DNA from: Incurvaria masculella
Taxonomy: Eukaryota > Arthropoda > Insecta > Lepidoptera > Incurvariidae
DNA length: 64,000 bases
Reading direction: 5' to 3'
NCBI GenBank assembly: GCA_946894095.1
Contig: OX335649.1
Location: 16,386,001-16,450,000, forward strand
The stretch's first letter is position 1; each line of letters opens with the position of its first letter. Both the position numbers and the translations under genes were made by a program. The notes under the pieces are model-generated. The model saw only the letters and a list, made by a program, of their open reading frames with translations. It was not told where the DNA came from and did no database searches. Positions 23,463 through 35,798 of the stretch are shown here, one piece after another.

Positions 23463-23875
23463 CTATTAAAACATTATATGTTTTTATATAAATTCTATTA
23501 ATAACATTCAAACTAAAATAAGATGTGATAGTTAAACGTACTGGATAAAATCGACCTCAAGTTTATAGTTGAGAAACTTTTAGTACTCTGGCAAAAACGA
23601 CACTGTGTTTTGCTTTTTCGTTAAACCAAATTAAAAGTTTTTGAATTATTTTAGGTACATTCGACAAATTTCGGACCAGAGAATTACTGGCCTAACTAGC
23701 AACCCGACAGTGACGTACCCTGGCATCACATTTTACGGGAGTAGAAGTCCATGTTTTCTTGGACCATAGCATAGTTATTTCTATGGGAGCGCATCACAGT
23801 AAACGCCACAGTAGGCTATGGCATTTGAAAGGAAAATATATGTGGGCCAAAGTCCAATTAGACCGGGATAGATAC

Positions 23876-24708
23876 GGTTTGAGAAGCACATGAAATCCGA
23901 AATGATTTTTTTTTTCTCAGAAATATATAATTTCATGTTCATATGCTTACACTCAGTTTGCAACATTTCGCGGGGCCCGGAAGATAGATTTTTTTTTTAA
24001 AATGTATTAAAAAATATATATCTCCTAAACAAATATTTAGAAACGGTATTAAAAAAAATTATATGTTAAGTCTTTTAAGGCGTAATTTAACTGTAAATTT
24101 GCAACAATTTTGTAATTACGGAAAAGTATTTAAAAAATGTTTTTACTAAAAAAAATCTATGCCGCGAACCTAACTTGCTATTGCTATATTTCTTTCTCGA
24201 ATATGTAAAAAAAAATTAAATTCTTCAAAAAATATACAACGAACGATTTTATACGTATTTCGAATTTTTTGTTTAGCTTTTGTGTGAATGTAAAAAATAT
24301 AAATGAAAAAAAAATGTGCTTCTAATATTTGCAACATTTTACAAATTTCACACAATATAGAGTTTGCGGTCGGTTTCCAATTTCAGAAAATAAAATTGAA
24401 TTTTCATTATTTGCTTTGCAGATATTATGAAAATAGTACAAAAAATATATATTTATACAGTTCCGTTAAAAGTTGTTGCAAATCCACAGTAATATTACAC
24501 CAAAAATTAGCTAACATATAACATTTTTAAATAACATTTCTAAATTTTTGTTTAGGAGATATCATTTTTCAAACAAATTTCATATTTTATTTCTTTCTTC
24601 TGGACCCCCAAAATGTTGCAAACTTAATGTACACACGTCCACATGAAATATTACGTTTATAAGAAAAAAAAATGCATTTCGGATTTAATGTTTTTCTAAG
24701 TGCTGATT
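23876..24708. mobile_element. AT-rich element with about 200-bp inverted arms
   Basis: The left arm (about 23878-24070) carries CACATGAAATCCGAAATG, AGTTTGCAACATTT and ATCTCCTAAACAAA. The complement of the right arm (about 24480-24706) carries the same phrases in the same order. The inner part is low-complexity AT. Non-autonomous long-TIR element; no transposase. Confidence 0.65.
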
Positions 24709-25639
24709 TAAGGCTAAAGTTCCTGAAGTAAATGTGTAGCGGCTACGGTGACGCGGTTGCACCTAGGTACTTAAAGGAGAATGCCCAAATCCAGACCCCT
24801 TAGAATTCATTCGTGTCTCTTATACACACACATATTCAATAATTTAAATTTATTATTTAAACTATCTGAATCCCCATTTTTCACGCCTCGTTAAATAATT
24901 AAAAGGAATCATTTACAATGACTTATTTTTCTACTAATAATATGAATAAGACAAGGACAAAACATCGCATAGTACTTCCGTTGTCACAAAACGTGTTCGA
25001 GTAGCTTGCTTCATGCCATTCCGTCGGGTAAGGGAGAAAAAAAGGCGTAAATACGTATGTAAAACTATCCCTAGGACCCATTTGAAGGATTATTGCTTAT
25101 GAATTAGTCCATGTTTATTGCGTTTGGACGCATGTATTTTGCTCTATGCTCGGCTCTCTGGTGTCTGTAAAACATTCATAACCTCAAAACCGGATTTTGT
25201 CAATAACTTTAAAATGGAAATGAATTTGGTCTTCAAAATTCATAACTCGAAAAGTTTAATTATTTTCTAAATAATAACACTGCTTTGAAAGAATTAAACA
25301 TTTTTAGGGGCCCAAAATGTATGGGGCAATGGGCATTCGCCTTTCCAAATTCTTGGTGAGTTACTTTTGTCATACAAATCCGTCGAATGGCAAAAGTGAA
25401 TCGTGCGCGCCTACATGCAATAGGCGTATTCTAGCTGCCATGTCATCGGAGGGACAGTATCCAATTAGCATTTATATTGGCTCTCCCGCCACTGGAGTCG
25501 CCGATGAGTCTGCACGTCGACATTGTGTCAGGGCCGGCCCAGTTAGGTACGTACTCGTATGTAGACGTGTGGCTGTCTACCACCCGCTAATCCACACCAC
25601 CCAACGAGTAAGGAAGGAAGAGAGTGGCCACCGAAACTT
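24709..25639. other. No gene recognised
   Basis: No supported coding region. The 110-codon open frame at 25317-25649 has no domain and runs into family B repeat. Confidence 0.45.
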
Positions 25640-25748
25640 ATCCGTGTAGCGGCAGCGTAGCCATTCGTGGTAACACATACACTGACAGCGCCGGCTGGTC
25701 AGTTCGCTTACGACCTTGCTCACTCCTGGGGTGTTCCGATGGTAATCA

Positions 25749-26076
25749 AACTCGCCGGTTTAACAAGCAGGTGAGTGATTAAGCCTCGATTGCCCGAAGA
25801 GACAGCTGAGGTAATCAAACACGTCACTTTTAGTGCTCCGCAAGGAGTTACTTCCATACTGTTCATACAAAGTGACGTGTTTAATCATACGTTGACGTCG
25901 ATTTTGATTTTTTGTCCTTTCGCGCACTCGGCCCTAAATCTGATGTTTAGTTGCATTTCATAACATGCTAACTGTCAAAAGGCGTGGAAAGGAAACTGAA
26001 ATTTACCAGTTAGCATGGTATGAAATGCAACTAAACGTCAGATTTAATCACTCACTTAGATATTCACCCGGCGAGT
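25749..26076. mobile_element. Palindromic MITE (family P) interrupted by family C
   Basis: Outer ends AACTCGCCGG and CCGGCGAGTT. Subterminal GTGAGTGATTAA at left and TTAATCACTCAC at right. Inner arms TTAGTTGCATTTCATAACAT and ATGGTATGAAATGCAACTAA. Removing the family C copy restores continuous complementary arms, so this is an older palindromic MITE that received a younger one. Confidence 0.75.
25779..25936 (-). mobile_element. Family C MITE, copy 2 (innermost)
   Basis: Element body GCCTCGATTGCCCGAAGAG through GCGCACTCGGCCC, with TAA on both sides inside the family P arm (GATTAA at left, TAAATCTG at right). The restored pre-insertion sequence GATTAAATCTG matches the opposite arm of family P exactly, which proves the 3-bp duplication. 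Confidence 0.88.
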
Positions 26077-26560
26077 TAATTTACAAGTTAAAACGACACG
26101 TAACATCCGAACAGGGTGCCATTTATGCACTGAACATACGATGTTGCGCGTCCCGAAATCGTAAGCGAACTGAATGGCCGGCGCTACCATCAGTGTACTA
26201 TCACTAGGTGGCTACGCTGCCGCTTTTACGGGGTTTCGCTCGCCATTCCGTGACACATGACACCGCCACACCACCGTAATCCCAGACAATAATCCGTTTT
26301 ATGATGTCATATAAAGTCTACTTTTTAAATATTATTTTATATTCATAAATTATTGATCACTTCATAACTAGCCGTTGAAGAAAATGTTTCAAACCGATTC
26401 TTTCGACGCTCGGTCGAACTCGCGCATTTAGGTTTCTGCACATTCATAAAAGTATTTTAACAGTTTTATTAAAACCCCTAATTAGAGATAGTCGTGAGTC
26501 ATGAGACATGCAAAGTTAGTAATGACGGGCTATTTATATGAGTTTGACAGTAAGAAGAGG

Positions 26561-27338
26561 CAGTGGCGTAGCATAGGTCACTAGCACCCGGTGCGGATCC
26601 CAAATTTGCCGCCCTCTCATTTTTATGATTGATCATACAATATGTCTTTTTTTTATGTGACTGGACATGGATCGCTAATACCACACCTTCTGTCATGGTA
26701 TTAGCCCAACACACCACATGGGAAGTAGGTACCATGCCAGGACCTTCCTTATATTGCACGGCTACATTGAACTGGATGGAAAACACGGACAATTTTCATT
26801 GCCGCATAAAATTAAAGCACGGTCAAAAAGGTACTCTTATTCGGTCATTACGGCGAAGTCCAAAAAATTGGGAAAAAGAGATGTTTATTTAAATTAAAAT
26901 CGATTCACAATTAATTTCCTAAATAATAGTTATTGAAGAAACTTGCATCAGTTCACCCATGCATAAAATGCTGTGCCTGTATATATTATTATTTTATTAT
27001 TTATTATTTAAGCCTTTTTAGCACACATATTACAATTTATTTATTTATTTATTAATAAATTTTTTTTTACCTAAAGTTATCTTATATAGCTCTAGTGCCA
27101 CCCACTGCAGTGCTTAGGCCTCTCTCAACCTTAGAGGTTTTGAGGTTGTGGTCATTTTCCTCCATGGGTGACCAACCCTACCTGGGAGTAGATACTTGTA
27201 GTATCATTTGATATCATATATCATTCGTATATATGGAAACAACAAAACATTAACGAAAAAATGTTTGGAAATATTTTTATGCCGCCCGTCAAAGTGCCGC
27301 CCGGTGCGGACCGTACCCTCCGAAAATGCTACGTACTG
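26561..27338. mobile_element. hAT-like non-autonomous element with nested SINE
   Basis: Left end CAGTGGCGTAGCAT and right end the complement of CAGTACGTAGCAT. Both are followed by GC-rich CCCGGTGCGGA segments. The flanks read AGAAGAGG (26553-26560) and AGAGGAGG (27339-27346), an 8-bp duplication with one mismatch, as expected for hAT. A SINE fragment (26640-26815) and AT-rich simple sequence (about 26990-27075) lie inside. No transposase ORF. Confidence 0.75.
26640..26815 (-). mobile_element. SINE family E, 3' part
   Basis: On the minus strand it runs TTTTCCATCCAGTTCAATGT, AAGGAAGGTCCTGGCATGG, a SINE-typical TATTAGCGATCCATGTCCAG, and an ATAAAAAAAA tail. It lacks the tRNA-like head. Confidence 0.75.
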
Positions 27339-27346
27339 AGAGGAGG

Positions 27347-28980
27347 ACATATGTAACAAAAACCGTTTTCTGTAGCAAAAACTTCACAACAAATAATGGT
27401 CCGTTGGGAAAGCACCGAGAAACTGTTTATGAAAGTGGACAAGTGGTGATTTGCATCTTTTACCTCCGCCAACATCCCAAAGTGTGAACTTTCGGGTTGC
27501 TACAGAACTTTCAGCACTTTCCGCGATGTGACGCATACATCGACGTCAATATTTACATATCGCACGTGAAGGTCGCCTCCGAAAATACGAGCGAAATGAT
27601 GGAGCGATGTTGACAATATGGAACGATCGCCTGAGAACATACATATTATTGCAGTTGGGACAGAGAGGGCATTCTAGAGGCAAACACCTATCCTAAAATA
27701 AATCCTAAGGTTTTAAATGTATCTTTAAGAAAATATTTTTTCTAAGCCTAAAATAGCCTAATAATAGCTAATAGCTTTCAACCTACAATACAATTCTACA
27801 ACACGTTGTTCAACTCTCTGAATATATTATGTTTAAAAATGTGTTTAAAATAAGGCAACAGGCGGTGGTGGAAGACCAGAGACTGGTGGGATTATACTCA
27901 TCCAGGATTTTGCTGAGCCGTAACTTTTTTACAAATTTTATATTATTTTTATTATTTTTTTTGTTTACACCATGCCTTGTATATTTAAATAAATTGATTT
28001 TAACTTTACTCATATCTTTAATATCAGTTTCAAGCGAGCAATAGCGCATATTTTATAAACGTCCTCTGACAAGCTATCATAGCTGTTCTTAGTTATATGT
28101 TTAATATAATATATTTCTGATAAAAATACAACTTTCACACTGTTAGAACAAATGAATTGTTAAGTAAACCATTTTTTTTTCTAATTTGGCTTTCAGTTAA
28201 GTTTACTCGTGTTGCTTAACTCTTTCCTATAAATTAAGTGAATATTCTTAAAAATCCTGTCAATTGTTGTGATTTATCCTTTTACTTACCTTTGTGTCAT
28301 GCTGCTGGTTATGTATATACTTAGTCATTTTTATATCCTATTAATGATTAAATATGTATATTTGTTTTAATACCAAATACAATAAACAAATAAATCAGCC
28401 TACATGATACACTTTTACAAATGTGCACAATATATTTATTTATTCAAAGAGAGCCCTAGGCATCTAACCCAATGATGGTGTTTTATGATCGGCATGTGAC
28501 AAACCTATCTATTGACACATGTTATATTATCACAGATGAGCGTGTTAGTTATTTATTGCTTTGGTTAATGGTTTTAATGTGTTTATTGCATAATATTGCA
28601 AAACATTTCTTGTGAATTTAAATGAAAATTAAAGCGTAGGTTTCTACTTAGTAAACTAATCATCAAACAGAATTGGAGACATTTAGAGTGAACGCCTGAA
28701 GATATTTTCGGAACTCCGACAGTAAACTCCTAAAACAAAGTGATGATACCTGTAATGAAAAAAGCCTTGGAAAAGCGGCACTGAAAACTACAGTTACTTA
28801 GTCCATTAATTAGCATCTAACTCTACAAAAAATAAAATGTCAAGATTGTAAAACAACAAACAGCACTAAAGCATCAATAGAGACTCAGGCTGAGAAAGAA
28901 ATAGTATGTACGAAATGTCACTTTTGACACTAATTAGTAGCTACTACTTTCGGATAGTGTAAGTTAGTGTTAGTTGCGAT
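27347..28980. other. No gene recognised
   Basis: AT-rich, about 1.6 kb, no supported coding region, no copy of the repeat families defined here. Confidence 0.5.
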
Positions 28981-29129
28981 TAAGGGCCGAGTTTACGAAA
29001 GGACACAAAATCCAAATCAACGTTAACGTATGATTAAACACGTCACTATTTATGGACAGTATGGAAGGGAGCTGAGTCAACTCTATTCGGTTTACTAAAA
29101 GCGACGTCTCTTCCTGCAATCGGGGCTAA
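28981..29129 (+). mobile_element. Family C MITE, copy 3 (internally deleted)
   Basis: TAA-GGGCCGAGTTTACGAAAGG at left, GCAATCGGGGC-TAA at right. About 16-20 bp between AAAAGCGACGT and CTCTTCCTGC are missing relative to the other copies. Confidence 0.8.
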
Positions 29130-29752
29130 TCTTCTTACGATGGTTACACAAATTGGTCCAGATAATAACAGGCTACCCAACCGAAAATTGTACCTATATT
29201 CGCTAATTAAAACAGGAGCATCGAACGATTCAAACGACACCCCATCCAGCGCATTCGATTCCTGACACGGGAACGGGGGGGTCGGCGGGAACGGGGGGAA
29301 GGTGGGGGGGTGGGGGTTCACCCCACGTGCACCACGTGACCGCGCTGTGCAACATGGCGGCGCTCAGGCGAGCGCGGGGCGCGCACACGTGACGCGACGG
29401 TGTATCGAGGAGCTGGCTTCGTTCGAGTTAATTAACTAGAACGTTACCAAAGCGCCCGGCTAATTTGAGCTTAAATGTGTGAATGGGTTACCTCGACGGC
29501 TTCGAGTGGGCAAGCGCGGGAAGCTTCCGGATGAAGGCCGAATCCTGCCAACATCGCTAAATGAGATTCAAGTCGTGGAAAGAGAGAATTTTGAAAGGTC
29601 GACATAAATCTGACAGGAAATTATCTCGAATTTGTCTCCATTTCCAGTGTATTGACATGAAATTGCATTATGAACGACCTAAGGATACTTACTGTGGTCC
29701 AATCTACCTAACTGTGGTGATTCAGATAATGTAAACAGGTCGGCTTGGGGAC
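29130..29752. other. No gene; GC-rich patch with G-runs
   Basis: Positions 29270-29420 are GC-rich with several G-runs followed by CACGTGCACCACGTGAC, i.e. two CACGTG E-boxes, and CACACGTGACGCGACG. No ORF with a domain. It could be regulatory; nothing more can be shown. Confidence 0.35.
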
Positions 29753-30302
29753 TTAAGGTGGCCCAACCCGCTCAACTCCCCATACAAACGGGGAAAGAAG
29801 ATCACGCCCATATTTATTATCAGAGATCCCAAATTTTGCTCAAAAGAGCTTTATTTGATCGAACTAGATGTCTGATGACCGTTGGCATTGTAAAATTGTG
29901 TTTGGTTTCTAAGTTATAAGGTCCGAAAGTTCGAATTTTTTCGCGCGTTTTATACAATAACTTTGGTGGTTTATTACGTAATGATAAAGTAAGAAAATCT
30001 CAAAAAAATTACTCATTAGACATAGCTTATTTAATCAAGATTTATAATCTATTTCGTTTTTGTTGGATTTTTTACTACAGCGGTCTTGGTTTACTTTTAG
30101 CTATAAGTCGTTTTGAAATCAAAATTTCGTAAATCTTACCAAATCATACACTATTTACATTGTCTTTTTTGTGGACATGTTGCATCTTCCTCATCACGGA
30201 GCCTGTCTTTTTCTTTGAAACAGAGAAGGTCCCAGAGCGCAACAGCACGGTTTTGTACAGTGCCCGCGAATGAGTTAGTCCCGCCGGGTTGGGCCACCTT
30301 AA
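29753..30302 (+). mobile_element. Family D 550-bp MITE, copy 1
   Basis: TTAAGGTGGCCCAACCCG at left, CGGGTTGGGCCACCTTAA at right. The 550-bp body is shared with 35799-36348, which has exactly the same length. Whether TTAA is a duplication or part of the terminus cannot be settled, since TTAA is not kept at copies 36375 and 4016. No coding frame of note. Confidence 0.85.
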
Positions 30303-30315
30303 ACGTATCAAAGAC

Positions 30316-30425
30316 ATATCTTTTTTTTTATGCAACCTGACATGTATAGCTAATGTCACACAACTGCCGTTATGATGTAGGCCCAATACACCACATTCCC
30401 GAAGGAATTTGGTGCCATGGACCTT
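30316..30425 (-). mobile_element. SINE family E fragment
   Basis: TTATGCAACCTGACATG, CAATACACCACATTCCCGAA and GGTGCCATGGACCTTCCCTT match the 3' half of the SINE. Confidence 0.7.
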
Positions 30426-31311
30426 CCCTTTACGAGCGTTACGGTATTATCTCTACGGTAGAGTCGCCACAGAATCCCACGGGGCGGCGTTTCGTGTTTT
30501 AGTATCAAACAACTAAATTCGTTTAATTACACACACTTCGCTTGCACACGCTCTTGGATTCGTCAAATCTCAAAATTCCTAAACACGTCTCAGTACACGT
30601 ACATACTACAATACTAATATTGTTGGGCAAGCTAGATAAATCGAATTATCAGCTCAAATCTAATATTTTATATTAGACTCCTATCCATCAATAACAATAG
30701 CAGTTCCTCAGTGACATTCACAACTCTTATTCTTGGCGAAAAACTCTTTGACCTACTCTACGGATTTCTTCCTTTTAACATTTTCCTTTTATTATTACGT
30801 CTTGTAGACTTCTTAGCTATTCCACGTAACAACCGGAGCGACGAGGTAAAATGGCGGCGGAAGGAGGCACCCCCCCCCCTTCCCGCCTCTCCTCTCAACC
30901 CCTTGTGACGCCATACACTCTTCGCCCGCGAAAGTTTGTGCAACTCGACCGGGGCGGCACGGCGGTGGTTCCGATACGTATAACGTATTTCTTATGTTAA
31001 TAAGGGACGCGGAGGTTATTTTTGTGTCCCTTTAAAGAAGTACCGTCCAATCTTTTACTTGGTACGATTCTTGCTCGGAACTAATTCATTTCAAAACCAC
31101 GCAAGCACTGGGCTTCTCTTTGGGGTTGAGAGGTGGAATAATTTATCTCTAGTGAATAGAAATTTTGTAATAATTTAACAAAGCCACGTTCTTTCAAATG
31201 TTTGGCGTTCATTTGGGTACGAATTAAGTTGGAATAGATAACATTTTAAAATATCCGTCGGTGTAATGTAGGTATAGCGATCTACATAAATTGTCTTAGC
31301 TAGGAATGATG
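30426..31311. other. No gene recognised
   Basis: No supported coding region. A GC-rich patch lies at 30825-30965. Confidence 0.45.
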
Positions 31312-31490
31312 AAAAACGGCCAAATGCGAGTCGGATTCGCTTACGAAGGGTTCCGTACCATCGTACAAGTTTTTCACAAAAAAATCACGTTTTTTGTATG
31401 GCTTTTTTTTATATTTTTGCTATTTTACTGATTTATTGTTACAGCGGCAATACGATTCCGTTGGCACACTTTGGGTACGAAGCCCTAAAA
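31312..31490 (+). mobile_element. Family A repeat, copy 8 (deleted)
   Basis: Both ends are present (AACGGCCAAATGCGAGTCGG, TTGGGTACGAAGCCCTAAAA). The GGAC tract and the CATGAGATACAGCC segment are lost. Confidence 0.8.
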
Positions 31491-32312
31491 ATCTGCACGA
31501 GCTAAATACTGCCCTTAGAGGTAATAAGAGTCACTATTAAAATAAAGCTAATAATTGCACGATACTGTCATAATTCAACTTTCTTATTAAAAACAATGGT
31601 TAAAATTTAAACAAAAACGAAACCCCCAAACCCGCTTAATACTTACTCAATATTAAATAATTTTGTGATCATGCCTCAGAGGGTGACAGAGGCTCAGGCG
31701 AAAACTCCGAAGGGAACTTACTTCAATCGATCAAGATGCGGTTCGACGGATATTCGCTGCGCTCTACGTCAATAACTAAGTCAGTCCAAGAAAAGTTCCC
31801 GCCAAACTCGCTCCCACCCAGCGCCAGGGACGGGGCGACCTGAAGCGCCGCCAACGTAACCACATTACAGGCCCCCCGTTTTATCCCGGCAGAGATGAAC
31901 CGCTAAGGCTTCCGTCTCCCCCAGCCCCTGCCGTGGGCCGGGGTCGGTGCCCTCTGCGACGTCCTACCCCAAGCAACGCCGCGCGATGTTCGCCAGGGGG
32001 TTGCTTGCGTTGCTAAGCGACGCGTGCATAGGCACATACGGAGGGATTTTTGGTAAAATCTCGGCCCGAGTGCGGTGAATATTTAACGATTTTGGCGGGA
32101 TTTTAAACGAGCTGGAGGAACTCAATTAAAGGATAATGCAATGTTTTGAGAGCCGAAAACGTATCTTGCGTATTGTGTCCTAAGCGCTTAAGAGTTTGGC
32201 AGAAAAAAGAAGTATTCATAATATTAACAACATTTAAAAACAATCACAGAATTTTTTTTTGAAAATCCAAGTGTGCAGTCCAAGTCTAATGGAGAAAATA
32301 AATAAACTTAAA
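31491..32312. other. No gene; GC-rich patch with X-box-like motif
   Basis: Positions 31795-32045 are GC-rich and not obviously repeat-derived. GCGTTGCTAAGCGACG near 32008 resembles an RFX X-box (GTTGCT-AA-GCGAC). No open frame with a domain is present. It may be a regulatory element or noncoding exon, without proof. Confidence 0.35.
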
Positions 32313-32427
32313 CAGTCGTATTCAGAGAGCACCTGCCAAAACTTAGTACGAGATTAGCACCGGACTAACCATACAAAATCCGGTTTAGTCCGGCAGATTA
32401 AAGTTAGTCCGCCCACTCTGAATACAC
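32313..32427 (+). mobile_element. Family K short inverted-repeat element, copy 1
   Basis: CAGTCGTATTCAGAG at left, CTCTGAATAC at right. The inner part has CCAAAACTTAGTACGAGATT and GGACTAACCATACAAAA. A second copy lies at 56577-56696. Confidence 0.7.
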
Positions 32428-33794
32428 CTGGAAGTGTAGGTACGCGCTGGAGCCTATTGAAAAGCTGCTTGAATATGAACTCGATAGCGATCGGTAGGTA
32501 CATAATTAACATTCGTGCTTGAGTTTACCAAGCATAATAATCGAGTGTCTGTATCATGGCAAATATTTACTTATTAATTGTAATTATATTGTGTACAGTT
32601 AAACATAGAATTAGTTCTTACCCGTGACCGACAGATCGAGGCAGTGTCGCTCCAAACATAGAACACTCACACCAACTAGGATACCACATCTCCGTCACTC
32701 GCGATCGATGCGGCAATGTTTCTCAGTACCGAACCGAAGCCCATCGTATTGCATACATTACAAATAGGCCACGGCGGCGCACCCCGACGCCGCGTACGCG
32801 TCGCACGGCGATCAATCGGAATATAGCCTCGTATTATCCACTCTGCACTCGCACGCATGGGAAAAGGCAACCCGAGACGACCGCAGCGATCGAGACCTCA
32901 CTTCCCTTCCTCGCCGATATTGGATGACGGAAAAGAGCGCCCGCTGACCGCACCACGCACTCGACCGTCGACGGCGTTCGATCGCGAACCTCGACCGCAG
33001 CGCGGACCGTTAACATTTTGAGGTTATCTATTTGAATTGAGAATGCGCAACGCGAAAGCGTAGCGCGTTCGACGATTGCGTAACACCATTTGAAACTCGA
33101 GCAATATGGGGGACCGTGCGTGCGGCGGCGGTAATAATAAGCGGATGAACGAGGATGGGGTAGGCGAACTGCCCCTCTGTTGCATTGACTGCAGCGCTCC
33201 ATTGAAACGGCGAAAAATTCGGAAGGGGCCAAAGCTCAAAGCGCCCTTTGTCAGCTCCCCTCTCGAGATGCGTAGGTACCTACCTACCGGTTGGGAGGTT
33301 CGTGAATTGCCTCGAGCAGTTTGTATGCAAATAAGCTCGGACCGAAGGGAGAGTTTGGCGCGCTCGGAGAAAGCGTTGTCGGGTAGAGCAGCGGACTTCT
33401 ACCGTGATAAGTTCAATGTTAGTAAACCGTTTAAGATCTCAACAGTAATTTGTAAATAAGAGGATACTGTATGTAGTCCCACCATTTATTTAATATTTAG
33501 ACGGACATTAAATTAATCATACTATAAAAAACATCATCATGATGCCACTTCTGATTCCCAAAACCTAAAATTAGGTCTAATGAATGTGGGTAAGTGCCTT
33601 TTTTTTGTTCTAAATGTAAAATCTGAATGCGTATGAAATTGTAAGTTTCCACACATATGTTCGTGTAAAAAAACAAATATGGTTGTACAGATCCACCAGA
33701 ATATGTTTTTGAACCAAATTAAGAGGTCTAAAAATAAAAGAGTTTGGAAATAAAAGATACAATATTTTTACGGTTTATGTAAGCGGGGTTACCC
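32428..33794. other. No convincing gene; GC-rich patch 32640-33240
   Basis: Open frames on both strands at 32676-33459, up to 132 codons, are arginine- and serine-rich and lack domains. The 33100-33180 part resembles family B-type sequence seen elsewhere. Possible CpG-like regulatory region or GC-rich repeat. Confidence 0.4.
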
Positions 33795-34285
33795 TTTAAT
33801 ATATTTTTTATGTAATTGGACATTGATGGCTAATACAACACCACACCAAACTTTCACGATATCCTCGCACTACCGAAGGAATGATGTACCCTCCTTTTAT
33901 GAGCTATATTAATGATGGCTATATTGAACGGGATGGAAAACCTGGACATTTTTTTATTACGGTACACAATTCAACCAACACGAGCCGTATTAATCTATTA
34001 GCTGCTCTATGGTTCGGAATCCATGTAAAACTGTAGGTCCCCTTCCCCTACTAGGGAGTAGGGTTTAAGCCCGCCCGGGTTGGTACCATCGCATTGGATA
34101 AAAAGATGGTCGAAGCGGCAATGAAAAAATTGTCCGTGTTTTCCATCCAGTTCAATGTAGCCGTGCTCATAAAGGGAAGGTCCTGGCATGGCACCTAATT
34201 TCTTCGGGAATGTGGTGTATTGGGCTAATATCATAACGGTAGTTGTGTGGTATTAGCCATCCATGTCAGGTCGCATAAAAAAAAG
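33795..34285. mobile_element. Two SINE family E copies in inverted arrangement
   Basis: Minus-strand partial copy at about 33795-33965 (AATTGGACATTGATGGCTAA, ACGGGATGGAAAACCTGGAC). Plus-strand copy at about 34005-34285, with AACCCTACTCCCTAG-type spacer, GGTACCATCGCATTGGAT, TCCAGTTCAATGTAGCCG, then CATGTCAGGTCGCATAAAA as tail. About 40 bp separate them. Confidence 0.75.
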
Positions 34286-35562
34286 GGAACTTTATAACTT
34301 TCTACGGTTCTAACCATAGATCTACTACTTTGATTCTATGGTTCTATTATACATTGTTTAGTCTGTGGTTCTAACCTAATTTTTTATCCTGCAGAACAGA
34401 ATGTTTAGTTCTTTATTTGCTGAGATTAAACAAATCATTGTCAAGAACGCACGCAGCGTATGTACGACTCTAAAAAATATTTATTGATGTCGACCCTGCA
34501 TCTATTTATGAATTTAGTTACACGCTAGGCTACAGTTTCACACGGATTCCGAACCATGGAAAAGTTCGTGTTCGTAACACTCTTCCAGCTCAGAAAGCGA
34601 AAGAAATTGGTGCATTGACGTAGCCGCGATAAGATCCATGATCTCTGGCATGGAAGGCAAGTCCACGCGCCCATATTAGCTAAGATTTTGTCATGGCCGT
34701 CCTTTAGCCCGTATCACTCCATGAGTCTTTAATGGCTTACCGTTAAATTTTGGTATTGTGTGAACATAAAAAAAGCAACCACAAAGTGTAAACCATATTT
34801 TATGGTCAGGTACCATGCGTTCAAATTTATGAAACAAGCAGCCTCTTCCAAAAACGAATACGAGCAAGATATAGTTATATATTATATAAATTGTATAAAT
34901 ATAGTTGTTTCCCTGTTTTTTGGGTTCCGTATTTTTTTTATTCATTTCGCGTGGAATGCACAATCTCTGGTTAGTGATAACTGAGTTCAATAGTCGTAAC
35001 CGTAACTAAACAAAAAAAAATATGTATTCAGCCATTATTTTCAACCATTATGCATAGAAAATTATATTCTGAATGTATGGATTATTTTATAAAATATTAA
35101 TTAAAATATTTGGTGCCTAATTGAGTAAATTTTTATTAAAAATATTTTATGGATAATAAGAATCTATGTATCGGCTTTTCAAAATTGGTCAGAGGTGAAT
35201 TGAAATGCCGCACCTAGAGATCCGTAGTAAAGTAAAAGTATTGGAAACTTTAATTTATAAAAAGAACCATAGCACACAACACACAATGAACCAAATATTC
35301 TTCCTGTGCTGAAATATCTTCGCAATCACTCGGTTTCCTGAAACCAATCAACCTATGACTTGAGTTGCTTCCAAATGTTTCTATCAATAGGAGGAAAATC
35401 GAATTATGTAAATTAAATTTTCCCGATCGCAAAGTAAACATACAAACTCAAACTTCTTGGAAATTGCCTGAAGGCTTCAGAGCCGAATAACTAACAAGTT
35501 TTGCTATGTCGATGTCAACGAGAAAATAACCTCGTGAATGCCAAGTGGGCGATCTTTTAAAC
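34286..35562. other. No gene; degraded SINE head
   Basis: Positions 34550-34680 resemble the head-proximal part of SINE E in complement (GGATTCCGAACCATGG, TTGGTGCATTGACG). The rest is AT-rich with no supported coding region. Confidence 0.45.
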
Positions 35563-35715
35563 ATTTTTTTTATGTGCCGACACGGATGTCTAATACAACA
35601 CCTACTGTCATAATATTAGCCCAAAACACCTCATGGGTAGTACCCATGCCAGGACCTTCCTTGTTACACACAGCAATGCACTGGATGGAAATCACGAACA
35701 ACTTTTATTACACGG
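35563..35715 (-). mobile_element. SINE family E, partial copy
   Basis: TTTTATGTGCCGACACGGATG, CATGCCAGGACCTTCCTTGT and ACTGGATGGAAATCACGAAC correspond to the 3' half. Confidence 0.7.
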
Positions 35716-35798
35716 GCATTTGCATCCACGCCACTAAGATTTTCTATTTGGGCAATACACATTTTTATATACAAAAAGCAATTTAAAGTAATTGAGTT

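Larger units (their letters stand above)
25640..26236. mobile_element. Family B element carrying nested insertions
   Basis: Left arm (25650-25725): GTGTAGCGGCAGCGTAGCCA, CACTGACAGCGCCGGC and TCAGTTCGCTTACGA. Right arm (26140-26236): TCGTAAGCGAACTGAATGGC, CGGCGCTACCATCAGTGTA and GGTGGCTACGCTGCCGC, i.e. the inverted complement. Between the arms sits a second element (25749-26076), which itself contains a family C MITE. Confidence 0.65.

Noticed and set aside
32676..33459. Open frames of 64-132 codons in the GC-rich block
   Set aside because: Overlapping on both strands, no domain, compositional, and partly similar to repeat family B.
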